Below are positions 1-11,420 of a DNA stretch of 64,000 bases, in pieces (the stretch's first letter is position 1; each line of letters starts with the position of its first letter). Under the pieces are notes generated by a model. The model saw only the letters and a list, made by a program, of their open reading frames with translations, was not told the origin of the DNA and did not search any database. The position numbers were made by a program, and so were the translations under genes. The DNA lies in NCBI GenBank assembly GCA_900073065.1, contig FJOG01000014.1, positions 546,803-610,802 on the forward strand. Reading direction: 5' to 3'. Origin of the DNA: Phialocephala subalpina. Taxonomy: Eukaryota > Ascomycota > Leotiomycetes > Helotiales > Mollisiaceae.

Positions 1-281
1 TTTTTTTAGCAAGGAGGTTGTACTCAAAGTTGCAAGTGGAAGTCAAGTTGTCATGTTTATAGAGGATCTCCTCAGGGATCTGGGAATAAGATCATGTACG
101 TCATGCCTCGCCGGATTCCACGTGATCTCGGCGAGGCGGCGAGCTGCCCAGGTTGCCCTGAATAGCTATTCGGTTTTGTTCCGAGACAAGTTCGCTCTGT
201 TTGATAGAGTCCCGATGCACTTAATTGAATGTTTAGTCGAAGCAAAAGATTTCCTGTGTCCAGTTCTTTTTAGCGTTCGCT

Positions 282-2832
282 TCAATCAACATCCAAAAGC
301 TGTGGCACCCCTAATCCTAACATCACCATGCTTGCCAGAAAAGTAAAAGGAATAAACGTGTTTTGCAAGTCCGTTTTACTAACAAACACTAGCCAAAGTA
401 TCACAAACACCAAACCAAAAATCCACAATCCGATGACCCACGCCAGGATCTTCATAAGGGAGAAGCGTTGAAGCCCATGTAAGCCCCAACCCTCCGAGCC
501 TGCGTCAAGAGGTAGAGGTGGGCGAGTGGACTTAGGTATCATGGAGATCGTGGATGAGGACCCAGAGAACTTCTCAGGATAGCTCATGCCAATGATCAGT
601 TGCTCTGCTGCGATGGCCATGTGTACTCTTTCCGGCCTCCGGAGTTTGTATTCATACCTATTGGGGTCCGGAGGAGGGAGCCCGATGCTCATTTTGATAA
701 CTCTTGCTTCTCTGTCATAAACCCTATTGAACTAGAAAGATCCGTCAGACCGAGTACGTCATCTAGGTTCTAGAATATTTCAAGGCTTTTAAGTTCGACC
801 TACATTAATGAACTCAACTCCAAGACATCGTTTCCAGGAAAATATCTGTCCTTTCCAGCTGCGGATGCGATGGTATTCCTTTGTAAAGCGTTGACAGAGA
901 GTACTGTCGTCGCCGATGTGTTGCGCATTTTTGATGGAACAGAGGCAAGTTTCCTTTGGCTCCGTCCATGACCTGTCAACGCACCAATAGATTTCTTTCT
1001 CTGATGTCTGCGACAGTGTATGTATCGTGCTTGAAGGATCCGACCCCGTACCAGAGCTTGGTGTATTAGTGCCACCAACTGGAGATGGCGGTACCGTTCT
1101 TGATTGGTAAGGGACTTGCGCCCTTTGGTACCCTGATTGTCCTTGCGTTGAACTCGAAGAAGGGTTCAAGTTATGTAGTGGTAAGGTCGGAGGCGCTGGT
1201 ACAAGTGAAATTGGGACACAACTAGGCCTGTACTCGCGTATAGCTTCGTCGAGAACGTCAACGTAAAGCATGTGACCAGAATACTTGCAAGATATTGGAG
1301 TTAGTATATATGCTTTCAAGGAGGATGATGGTAGATCGAGGGGACATACATCCCAAATAATTCTTGAGTGATCCGGAGGACAGCGTCGGTTCCCGTCCCT
1401 CAAAGGCCACCACTCTATCGTGGATCCGATTCGGGTTTCTATTCCCTCCTTGATCTCATCACTCCATGAAAGCATTGGCACGCAATCTCGCGGGACAATT
1501 CTAACCTGTCTATAGCCATCGAAGAAGACGCACCAGCTTGTCTGTGACTTTTTGTCAGGCAAATTTAACACACAGACGAGAGAGAGCAGCTTACTTCTTG
1601 AACTTGGCGAGATACCAGTGCTGCAGATGATCGTTTAACATCTTCCGCCAGCATATTCCTTAACAGCTCTTCGATCTCAGCCACGAAAGAGCTATATTTC
1701 CCAAGTCTTCGAATCCAATCGAGAACCTCCGCTTTGACTTTAACACCATCATCAAAGCGAGTATCACTAAGCTCATCGGACGTGAGGTTTTCTCGAGTTG
1801 TAGTAATTTGCTGTCGAAAATCAGACACGCCCTTTGCTCCGAGGACGAGAAAGGTTGAGAGTTCGGTGGAAACCGCTCCCAACTTCCAGATATCAGCACG
1901 TTTCAATTGCTCCGCTCGAGATAGCTCTCCATTATTGTGTTCGATAGAGCCGCCTGCGCCACTGGATTGGTTTCTTTCAACATAGGCGCGCACTTCTGGC
2001 GGATCATACTTCCATGCTGATTTAGCTTCCACCGTTCCCAGGGTCCAAGTAGTCGTCGCACGGAGTTCAACTGCAAGACCAAAGTCGGCGATTTTAGTCA
2101 CGAGGGGTGGTATACCACCAGTCTCGTACAGCAGGACGTTAGAAGGCTTCAGATCTGTATGTGCTATTTCACACTCGTCGTGAAGATACGCTAAAGCACT
2201 AGGAAGGACTTCTGCTAAATGGAGACACAAAATGAAAGATATACACCTACTTTAACGGTAGCCTGCTCCGCTTTGACTTTTAATTCTTTAGAATTCCAGA
2301 CCCAGCGCGCAGTAATCTGGTACACATCGCAAGTCATCCCACTAGACACGCGGGCTCCATAAAGATACGCTGAATTATGTGATGGTTCAATGTCCAATCC
2401 GGTAGTGATCACCTCGTAAGTGCTTTTGCCTCCCAGTGCTTCCGTTGGAATGACTAACTTGCCTTCTAGGGATGGACTTATGATTGGGATTTCAGATTCG
2501 GGGTCGGACAGATTTTCAGCTTTGGCAGGGATCCTTGGCTTGACAAGCTCTGGATCGGTGTTCAATGTGCGAAGTTTCATCAAAGAGTCTTTCTCTTCCT
2601 TTGATAATGCTCGCGGCAACGTCATACGATAATAATCGTTCCTAAGCTCAATCGCATAGTTACTCTGCCCGAATAAACTCTGTAGAAATTCTTGAAGCTT
2701 CTTTTGTGGAAGCTGGTAAACAGAAACTTTATCTTCCACCTTCAAATCAGCGGCTGATCCCTCAGTCCCATATGTCCAAGACGCACGTCGTGAAAATGGA
2801 GGTGGCCGAAAAGAAGGAAGTAGTATATATAA
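282..2832 (-). CDS. Protein-kinase-like protein with C-terminal membrane segment; 5' end unresolved
   Basis: Four minus-strand exons join in phase: about 2832-2247, 2214-1595, 1541-804 and 731-282. The second exon holds the kinase catalytic loop (HTDLKPSN), the DFG motif (ADFGLA) and a PPE-type APE motif. The first holds a glycine-loop-like stretch and a VxxK-like strand (ATVKV). The third begins with WCVFFDGYRQVRIVPRD and has a low-complexity Ser/Pro/Thr stretch. The last has a PPPDPNRYEY segment and two hydrophobic helices near the C terminus. The introns at 732-803 and 1542-1594 have good GT, branch and AG signals. The first gap (2215-2246) would be a 32-nt intron, which is unusually short, and the kinase alphaC-to-alphaD region (about 55-70 residues) is missing there. 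The leftmost reading frame is open to about 2832 with no ATG (the codon at 2745 is TTG), so a first exon is missing or lies upstream. It may be a pseudokinase or a decaying gene. The family resemblance is clear; the function is unknown. Confidence 0.65.
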
Positions 2833-3351
2833 TTAATCCAATTTTAATCGATTCAGTTCCACGGAAGGCATATCGACACTAGATGAGCTGAACGTGAAGG
2901 TAAAAACGGTATGTTGCGGTATATTCAGCTGTTGAAATGTAGGCCCTTAAGAATATACGAAATCATACCTTCGATGAGGGAAAAAAGCAAAGTATTGTTC
3001 AACGTTTTGGTACGGCGAGGCTCCAGGCAGCAGCGCCACAATTCGCCTCGTGCTCCAACTTCATCAGCACCCTCAATTTATACGTGGAAAACGACGTCGA
3101 ACACGCACTGAATATTTCTCACGAAGATCAATGTATGCGGTAACAAAATACTGGGCTTAGGGAGCCGCTGGCGCTAGTCCATACGCCACGGTAATAAAAC
3201 ATGCCAAGGACCTCTCCTGACTGGACAGAGCAGAGCCTTCAGTAATCGATGCTAGCCGAGGCACGTTGAAGGACTGACGACTTTGATTCTTCAAATAAGT
3301 TCCTCAGAAGCAAGGAAGTGAAATTAATTTCTTGTAATTGACGAACTGCTC
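2833..3351. other. Intergenic, no gene seen
   Basis: This stretch contains only short unconvincing ORFs. A missing 5' exon of the kinase-like gene could lie here, but I could not identify one with a start codon and splice sites in phase. Confidence 0.4.
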
Positions 3352-4484
3352 TTATACCTTGCAAATAATCTCTCCATGTAAGATCGTAAACCATCCATCT
3401 TCATCCTGTTCCCATGCCTTCCATGCTTTTCCGATCTCCTTCAACTCCTCCTCAGTCGCATATCCTGCGTATACAGTCAGCGGACTGTATCCTATGATAT
3501 ATGATTTCAGGCACCAAGGAAAATTCACCAGCACATGTAGGACATTAAAGAGTCGAGAAACAGCGAGAAAAGGGGAGCACGTTGCCGATGTCCACTTACC
3601 TCTCTCAGTGGCCAACTTATTGAAAACAGACTCTGACGTCCGCTTCTCCCACCTTCCACCCCAATATTCCCGCTCCTCCTTCGACGCAAAGCACCACGTC
3701 CCAGCGGTACATTTGATACCGTCAACTTTGAACCCGGCTTCTCTGGCCCAGGCATGGATGCGATTTCCCGAATTTGGATTCGAGCCCTTGGAGCCAGCTA
3801 CCTTCATGTGTACCTCATACCACTTCGCCAGGCCCTTAGATTGTGGATACCATGTCATACTTGCGCTTTCGCGGCAGGCCACGATACCGCCTTTTTTGGT
3901 TACCCTTTCCATCTCTCTGAATGTCCTGTCAGTTTCAGGACACTAAAACTCCAGGATCAAGGACAAATCCGAGTTAAGGATTTACCTCAGCCCTTGGACT
4001 GGGTCCCGAATATGCTGAAGTACCTGATCTTAGAGTTAGTTTCCCCATTTTGAACACCTCGGAAGTAGAGTTGAATGTCCCAGGACAGATAGTACATTCA
4101 CTCATCCAGGATTATTCTCGGTCGAGGAAAGGTAATGCTTACCTGATGTGCATGAACCACATCGAATGTCCCATCCTCAAATGGTAGCTCATGAATGTCC
4201 TCAACGCGAAACTCCACATTCTTTACTCCTTGCTGCTCGGCGAATGTACGAGCCTGCGAGAGTGGTTCAGCTGAATATTCAACCCCTATCACGTGTCCCT
4301 CTGGAAGAAACCTTGCGAGGTCAACAGTGATTGTCCCAGGACCACATCCTGCATCAAGAAGCTTGAAATCAGGTTTGAGGTACGGAATAAGGTAGGCGGC
4401 GGAGTTTTGTACTGTGCGCCATGAGTGAGTGGCGAGCACGGCAGCGCTGTGATCTGATGTGTAGACGTGTTCCTTGGTGGCCAT
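3352..4484 (-). CDS. SAM-dependent methyltransferase (UbiE/type-11-like)
   Basis: Four exons join in phase: 4484-4143, 4023-3986, 3916-3600 and 3464-3352, giving 810 nt and 269 residues from a real ATG (MATKEHVYTSDHS). The first exon holds SAM-binding motif I (LLDAGCGPGTITVDLA), the acidic end of strand 2 (IGVEYS) and a motif-II-like FDVVHAHQ. The small second exon supplies VLQHIRDPVQGLRE, the usual post-motif helix of this family, and the third continues with ERVTKKGG (motif III region). Introns use GTAAGC, GTAAAT and GTAAGT donors. The fold places it among cytosolic class I methyltransferases. The substrate cannot be told from sequence; small-molecule (ubiquinone, sterol or secondary-metabolite type) methylation is typical of relatives. 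Confidence 0.85.
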
Positions 4485-5118
4485 TATGCTTTGAGATCGA
4501 GGGTTTCTTAATGTCCTGAGATTCGTGAGTAATTATAAACTCCTGCGGTGGAGTTGATGTATTCTTGTAGCGAGTTCGAGTTGGATTTAGTGGGGTCATC
4601 GGGGCGTCCTCCACCACATCACGTGGGTGATCATTCATGGCCTTCTCACCCCTATGCATGTAAATTCCTTCCTCAATCGTACTTAAGTCACATATTACGA
4701 ATTTTCGGGTCGATGAAATGGACTAAAACGCATGAATTTGACAGGAATTCGCAACTGGCGAGAAACTGAGGAACTCGATCGTGGTATTCTATTAAGCGAA
4801 AGTACTAGAAATTTTGGGGCATTCATAATATCCTGCACTCAATGGCGTTAGGACGTAGATGCTCTAGTGTCCATCATGTGCTTGTCAAGGTCCCATCCCA
4901 AGGTCTTTCGAAGTACCGCCATCTTCAGGGTATTCACGTGTGGTGATTATATCGCTTAATTTGAACCCTTGGCCTCAGCACTTCACTTCATCAAATCCAT
5001 CGAGAAGTCTAATTCCATTGGCTCGATACCAAGTACACTGACTGCTAACCATGACAGCTACATATGCTGAGTACTTTACAGAAGAGCAACAGTCCCATAT
5101 GCATCAAATTCCCTTGCA
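4485..5118. other. Intergenic, no gene seen
   Basis: This is the promoter side of the minus-strand methyltransferase. Only short ORFs without coding character were found. Confidence 0.4.
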
Positions 5119-5379
5119 TTAGTATGACCACTTGCGATCGCATCCCTTGCATAAAAAGACCACATGCTTCACCTGTGATCCGCAACCCCTTTGACCACAG
5201 CGTCTCGAATCCACGAGTACGTCTTGGATCACAAGCTTGTAGTTCTGCTCGATCTCCTTTAGCGAGGTGGAGCCACGTTCTTCCAAGTGTCCACAGCTAC
5301 CGCAGCTTCGTTTGACCGTGATCTTTGCACTTCGATCCTGACAGTCGTGGGAGCAGGAAGTTGACTTTTCGATCGACAT
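5119..5379 (-). CDS. Small cysteine-rich protein, possibly zinc-binding
   Basis: This is an 86-residue single-exon ORF that starts with a real ATG. It contains spaced cysteine pairs: CSHDC near the N terminus, CGSC in the middle, CGQRGC and CKGC towards the C terminus. That spacing would suit one or two structural zinc sites. There is no signal peptide and no membrane segment. I do not recognise a family. Isolation from neighbours and short length leave room for chance, but the regular Cys pattern argues for a real protein. Confidence 0.4.
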   Translation of the reverse strand: MSIEKSTSCSHDCQDRSAKITVKRSCGSCGHLEERGSTSLKEIEQNYKLVIQDVLVDSRRCGQRGCGSQVKHVVFLCKGCDRKWSY

Positions 5380-7433
5380 TAGCGTCCTGGTGCTTGTCTT
5401 TTGTGTTTGAATTGTGTGTTTTGGATTGCGGCGTTGAAGTTTTTGAAAGTGTTCGCGTTAAGGTTAAGGTGGGATTAATATTACGGAGACGAAAGAAAGC
5501 CTAAGGCGACTGCTTCTGTAGTCACTTCGGAGGACTGAATCACCATTATCGTTGCTAGATTTTTGTACAGGTCTCGTATGAGTGTGTCAGCCTTTGTTTG
5601 CTTTGAAATTCTTGTAACGGACTCGCAGCCTCAAGGCCCAAAGGGTAGGTAGAGCTTGCGGTCACCAAATTCGGTATTTTTGTCATTTCCTTATTTGTTG
5701 TTAGTATCCTCGAGCTAGGTGAAATTCCCAAGCCAAAGAGAAGCCAGCCATCCCTATGCCCCTCCTCCCTCTTTGGCAACCTCGGGCACACCTTTAGCAA
5801 AGCTCCTAGAGCCGAAAAAGGCAAATCCCTCCTCCTCCCAGAGGTGCTGGAGATGGGTAAGCTAGGTCTGGCACATAACCTTTTTACACTGGAGTTTAGG
5901 GCCACAAGGCGGGCATTGGCAGCTGAGTATAAGGTGACAACAAAGGCAAGGTACCCAGACAAAGGTTCTCATAACAATTGCAATTCTGGATTTTATAATC
6001 TTCATGTAAACAAAATGTAAACAAGGAAAACCAGAAGGCATGCTTCCACTTTTAATCTTCATCCTGGCCCGCGCCACCCTGTTAATCTTCGCAACACAGG
6101 TCGACTTTCTTGATCTCAGAAACGCAGGCCCAAACCGAGATTTTATATTTGGCAAGCTCGCAAAGTGAGAGTGAAGGGGAGGGACAAAGCTTGTGGCCAT
6201 GACCGTGATGGTGACGTGAAGCTGTCTTTTTTCTAAGAAGAGATGGCCAGGTGAATGTTAAGCTCATAAGAAAATGACCAGAAGTCCGTGATTATGACCG
6301 TAACGATGACAACACCGGACTTTGAGATCTAGGGCTGCTTGCTCTGCAAGTTTATATAACTTACTTAAGTTAAGCAAAAAAACACTACAAGAAATGTCTG
6401 AAATGAAGGTCCCAAGGTCATGTTGGTCGTGACGGCAGTGACGCCGGACTTTGGCGTTTGACTTGGATCTGTCTGCGTTGCACTATTACACCTACCTCGA
6501 TCTCACCTCGATATCCTTGAAGCCCCAATTGAATATGCTCCTAATTTGTTGTCATTCCCTGAATCGCTGTCAACCCCCTCAAGTCGGGTAGTTTCCGCGA
6601 AGCATTCCTCGAAGTCAAGGGAGGAATCAACCATCTCTCATAATCCACTTTTCCTATCGGGAAGCTCGAAGTTCCTGTCCCCAAACCCTTTATAGGCGAC
6701 AAAGATCGTCTTTCACTGCTCCTACTCAGCCAAATGGGCGATAATCTTGAATGTGATGAGCAGAACGCCGAGGTCTGGCCGAGCTTATATACTTCCCCCA
6801 GAAGAGGATGGCGGCTGTGAAGATTTGGAAATGGTCCAGTTTAACTTTGTATTCACCATTTGTTTCAGTGCTTTTCTTTGTGTAATAGACAGGGAGTTGA
6901 GACTTGAAATTTCACAGCTACTTCGAAATCTTCCTGTAGATTTTGAAACGTGAATCAAAATCTGCTTCGACTCGAAGCAAGAAGGCTTGATTCACACCAA
7001 ATGAAAAGGTATATAAATTACCCACCTTGATCTGTTGTTATTTTGCGGATTGTTGTCAATCTCCCAGAGCTTTTGGGAGAATGGAATGAAGGAAAGACGA
7101 GGGAATGGAAGCGAAGGGAACGAGTTCAATCAAGAGAATGTATCGAATGGGCAGCTCCCGCGGTTTCCTCAACTCAAAATGACTCTCCTCTTACGAAGCG
7201 CCTACTTGCGTGCTAATGCTTGATTTGTTTGTTATAACACAGACGCTCTTCAGCAAAGTACTTTAAATACCCGTAGGTGGTGCGAGTGAAATGGTCCCAA
7301 GACACCTCATGAGAAGGATCTGGGACGGAAGGTTATGATTCATTTTACACATTATCAGTTTTGGTATCCATCCTCACCGTCCTGTCCAATCCCGTCTCCC
7401 CAACCTAATCCACCAAATCTCCACCAAATATAC
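5380..7433. other. Long intergenic stretch, no supported gene
   Basis: About 2 kb with only short ORFs of random composition. Two related segments near 6290-6325 and 6420-6455 share the word ccggacttt preceded by a gtaacgatgac/gtgacggcagtgac-like stretch, which suggests old local duplication. No transposon ends or RNA gene were recognised. Confidence 0.4.
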
Positions 7434-9435
7434 CTAAGCAGTCTCCTGGTGCTCCGCCACCTTTTCACTATCCCCGACCTTCAAATCCTCCACGGTCTCC
7501 ACACCAGCAAGCCCCAGCCTCGCCTGAATATTCGCCATCCTCTCCCGATCCTTAACAGCAATTGCCTCCGAATCACCCCCAAAGAAAACATCCAACTCCT
7601 CCAACGTCTTATTCTTCGTCTCCGGCACCATCGCCCAAACAAACACCGCTCCCCCAGCACAGAAAGCAGCAAAGAAAATATAAGTACCAAACTTCATACT
7701 CTTCAACATATCCTTGGTCGTCAATCCGATGATGAAGTTGAACATCCAGTTCGTAGACGCAACGATTGAGACGCCTCGAGAACGCATCGAGTTTGGGAAG
7801 ATCTCCTGCGTCAAAACCCAAGCGACAGGACCCCAAGAGTAGGCGAAGTTGACAGCGAATAGCCAGATGAATGCAATGCTCGCCCAACCAGCAGAGGTAT
7901 GCGTAGGCCACGAATTCTCAAACGAGCCATCAATAGCAGCAACAATGACATGACAAATACACATTCCAATTGCTCCCGTAATGAGGAACGTTTTCCTCCC
8001 AAAATTATCCAAAAACAGCACTGCCGGCAACGTAAATACAATCTGGAATATGCCCGTCACTCCGGTTGCAAGCAGATCCGTAGTAACAGATGTGAATCCA
8101 AACGTAGCGAATATTTGCGGAGCGTAGTAGAGCACGGCGTTGATACCTGTGAATTGTTGGAAAATCATGATCCAGACGCCGATATTGAGACGTTTGAACA
8201 TATTCGGTGTGAAAAGTGCTTTCCAGGCTCCGAATTTGGTAGACTCACTCAACTCGGCTTCCGTTTCTTCGTCGAATAGAACAGCTGCCTTGATTTCGAG
8301 GTATTCGGCTCGGAGGAGAGGACTCTCTGGGGAGAGACGACGAAGTTTAGAGAGTGAGGCGATGCAGTCATCGTCACGGTGCTTCATCATGAGCCAGCGG
8401 GGAGAGAAGGGGAGGAAGAACATTCCGAAGAAGAGGATCCAGGCGGGGATGAGTTGGAGAGCGAGAGGTAGACGCCAGGAGATGGCCTTCTCGCCGAGAC
8501 AGGTGTGGCCGTGTGCGGCGTTGTAGTCGAAGGTTCCGTCTGCAAGCATGCCGCCGTTGGCTACCCCTGCTGGGTTGCAGTCTGATCCTCCGACGAAGTG
8601 CATACCGTAGTCAAGCCTAAGAACGGAAACGTTGGCAATTGCTCTTGGAAAAAAAGATCTGGGGGGAAATTGTGACATCCAAAATATTAAGGGAATCATT
8701 TCCAAGTTACTCACCAGAAGGAGATGCAAGTCCCAATCGTGATAGAAAGTTGCTGAAGCGAAACCAACGACCCTCTCAACTCAGGAGGCGCAATCTCAGC
8801 CTGATAAAGCGGAATAACCATCGAAAACATCCCAATCCCAATACCACCCACCACTCGTCCCGCAAATAGCATAGCCGTATTTTGTGCCCCCGTCTGCAGT
8901 CCAGTTCCGATTGTGAAAATGATGACAGCGACCAGCATGCTGTACTTTCTCGAGATCTTGTCGGCGAGCCAGCCACAGAAGAGAGCGCCGAACCAAGCTC
9001 CAAGTTCGAGGGCTGAGACGAGCCAGCCTTGGATTGTGGAGCCGGTCAGGGAGGGGAAATGGGCTTCGAAGTTTTGCATTACGAGGATGGAGCCCATGAC
9101 TCCTTGGTCGTAGCCGTACTGTACACCGAATTAGCATCATGAAAAGTCATCTCTTGGAAGGAAGTCCCGAAGCTGAGAGCTGTCCCAAAGGCCAGCACGC
9201 ATAGAGAGTGTTTTGCCTCTCTCTCAAGACACCTTCCAACTCGAACTCCCATAGATAAAACGGCAAATGGGTATGGAAATAAGCCTACCATCATACATCC
9301 CAAACTCGCAAACAAACAAGTCATAAAAACATAAGGATTTTGGAGCATGCCGATGATGCCATGTTTCTTCTCCGCATTGTTGCGTCCAACCACAGACTGG
9401 CTGACTGCTGCCTCTTTGACTTTGCCGAATGCCAT
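7434..9435 (-). CDS. Sugar transporter (major facilitator superfamily, hexose type)
   Basis: Three exons (9435-9289, 9118-8715, 8616-7434) give 1734 nt and 577 residues. The start is MAFGKVKEAAV, and the first join reads CMMYGYDQGVMGS, the family's first transmembrane helix. Family signatures are visible: GRVVGGIGIGM, ELRGSLVSLQQLSITIG, the loop motif SPRWLMMKHR, FQQFTGINAVLYYAPQIF in helix 7, FGRK in the central loop, and VPETKNKTLEELD after helix 12. About twelve hydrophobic helices are present and both halves are complete. It should import a monosaccharide with protons at the plasma membrane. The exact sugar is not readable; relatives include glucose/hexose carriers. Splice sites are GTAGGC...ACAG and GTGAGT...TTAG. 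Confidence 0.92.
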
Positions 9436-11168
9436 CTCGAACGAACTTGCTGAGCTCTCTTTCGAACGTCTCTGAATGTGGGGTAAAGATGACCCACTTT
9501 CTGTCTGACTTGCCAATTGAGCAGGCGGATGAGGAATGAAGTGACTGAGGACGAGTGTTCGAAGGAGACGGATCAACATGTACTTATACGACACTCAACC
9601 ATCCCAGAAAGTCCAGGAAATCAGCCACACGACCTCCAACTGTCATTCTAACCCACAAGCTCCCCCATGGAGCGCCCATATCTCCAACAACCCGCACTCC
9701 AATACAGACGGGTGGAAAAGTGCCACAGAAGGCCCGAATGTGAGGGACCGATGAGCTGGAGGAGCCCCAACTCCAGGTGTCAACTCCAGTTCCCGTGTCT
9801 CCAGATGGGACTACGCCGAGTATCGACCGATATTTAGCATGGCAGAAGCGTTGGTAAGCATTGGATCTCCGCTGGGGTCCCACTGTGTTGTCATTTACTT
9901 TGTGGAGAAAAGATTGGGTTTGACACCTGGTTCCCATCTTGACGGGAAAAGACTTTAGCCCTATCTGATGGGTCCGCGAGAGCTTGAGTGAACGATGAAT
10001 TGGAAAGTTTGTTGGTTGGTTGATTGGAAGAAAAAAAAGACAATAGTACAGAAAGCAAGCAGAATCAAGACAGGGCATCGCACTTGCAGATGGGTTACAG
10101 AACGGAACAGAGATCCCATATGCAGTGCATAATTCTAAAGACAATAAACTAGATTCATACTCGCAAATCGGTTCACGGCACCACCAAACCCTTTACTGTG
10201 CCGCATCTCCGGTCCCTCGTCCCCTCGTTCTCCTTCATCTTCCCCAAAACCTCTCTCCGCATGCCGATCCTATACCCGAAGCGCAATAGAAGGAGGGCCT
10301 CATGTCGGTCAAACACCCCAACTCCCTTCATCCTCGGTGAACTTTAGACGAGATCTGATAAGCTTCGCGAAGAAAGCTTACGCGTGCGCCCAGTAGGTTA
10401 TGGGGCTGCAGGTGGAGAAAGCTTGATCTAAACTTCCAGCCCCCGCTTTCGAATGACTCGATTTATTGAGGCTACTTTTGCCTCCTGACTTGCATCTTGT
10501 ATTGAAAAGAATTGATTGGCGTGGAGTGGAGGAAGGCGGGTTTAGTGCAGGTTCAAAATGGGGATTTTGGGTTCGGCCAAAACCATTGGTTCCCAACGAT
10601 GCCGTGTTTCCCGAACCACGAATTTGAAGATGGGACGAGAATAATTGAGATGTGGACTGTGGGGTGTGGACGAGGCTGGGGAACAAATGACAGCTTTCTG
10701 GGAAACGTGGGAAGTGGGATAGCGAGAATGGAGTCTCCGGGCAATACTCGGTCGTAGTAGAGTTGAAATGGGTCTGGAGGAAGCGACTTTCCCAAATGGA
10801 ACTCAAGGTGGATATCGGAGATAAAGACGAGTCTCCGCTCCATCAAAACAATATATTTCCATTCCAAAAGAAGGTCACTCGACCGATTCAAAATTTCACC
10901 CACAATTCACATTCTCTGCATCTTTTAAAAATTGTTGTGCCCGGTTGAAGAGGGTATATTTCCTATGTTTTAGTTACAAAAGAGCTTTCTATTCAGCCCT
11001 CGAAAAAAATCCATCGCCAATTTTTGCGCCATATGGAAGTCCGGTTGAAGTTGGATCATCCACCCATGCTGTTGAAAATCCCATTTATCGCCCCCATATA
11101 GTCAAGCGTAGCTTTTGTCTTTATGCCCATAAACGCCGATGTTGAAATCGTTGAAGTCATAAAGTCAT
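9436..11168. other. Intergenic between sugar transporter and methionine synthase
   Basis: About 1.7 kb upstream of the transporter and downstream of metE. ORFs at 9584-10144 and 10378-10903 have no recognisable protein character. No RNA gene or repeat was noticed. Confidence 0.4.
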
Positions 11169-11420
11169 TCGCTCCGCTGCTCCATCCCCAAACAAATGAA
11201 ATAGATCACAAATTATTTCCAAGTGAAAGATTCTACTTGGAAGCATACTTTTGGCGGTAGAACTTGGCGGCGTTCACCATGTTGGTGAGAGCAGCCTTGG
11301 TCTCGGACCATTGACGGGTCTTGAGACCGCAGTCAGGGTCAATCCAGAGTTGCTCTGGCTTGAGGTAGGCCAACATCTCCTCGATTCTGTCCTTAATCTC
11401 TTGCTCGCTTGGGACACGTC
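11169..11420. repeat. 250-bp-period tandem duplication, copy 1
   Basis: This copy is identical by eye to 11419-11670, with a period of exactly 250 bp and a 2-bp (tc) shared junction. It contains the last 61 codons of metE, the stop codon and the proximal 3' untranslated sequence. Its outer left junction (cattc/gctcc) leads into normal downstream sequence. Confidence 0.95.

Noticed and set aside
3352..5379. Methyltransferase and Cys-rich small protein as a toxin-antitoxin-like or defence pair
   Set aside because: No shared promoter or overlap, and the methyltransferase is an ordinary class I enzyme.
5555..6267. Overlapping minus-strand frames of 60-135 codons
   Set aside because: No consistent protein character, no good start context and mutual overlap.
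7899..8526. Plus-strand frames inside the sugar transporter
   Set aside because: Antisense shadows of a well-supported transporter exon.
9584..10144. 186-codon minus-strand frame
   Set aside because: Random-looking composition and no family features; probably chance.
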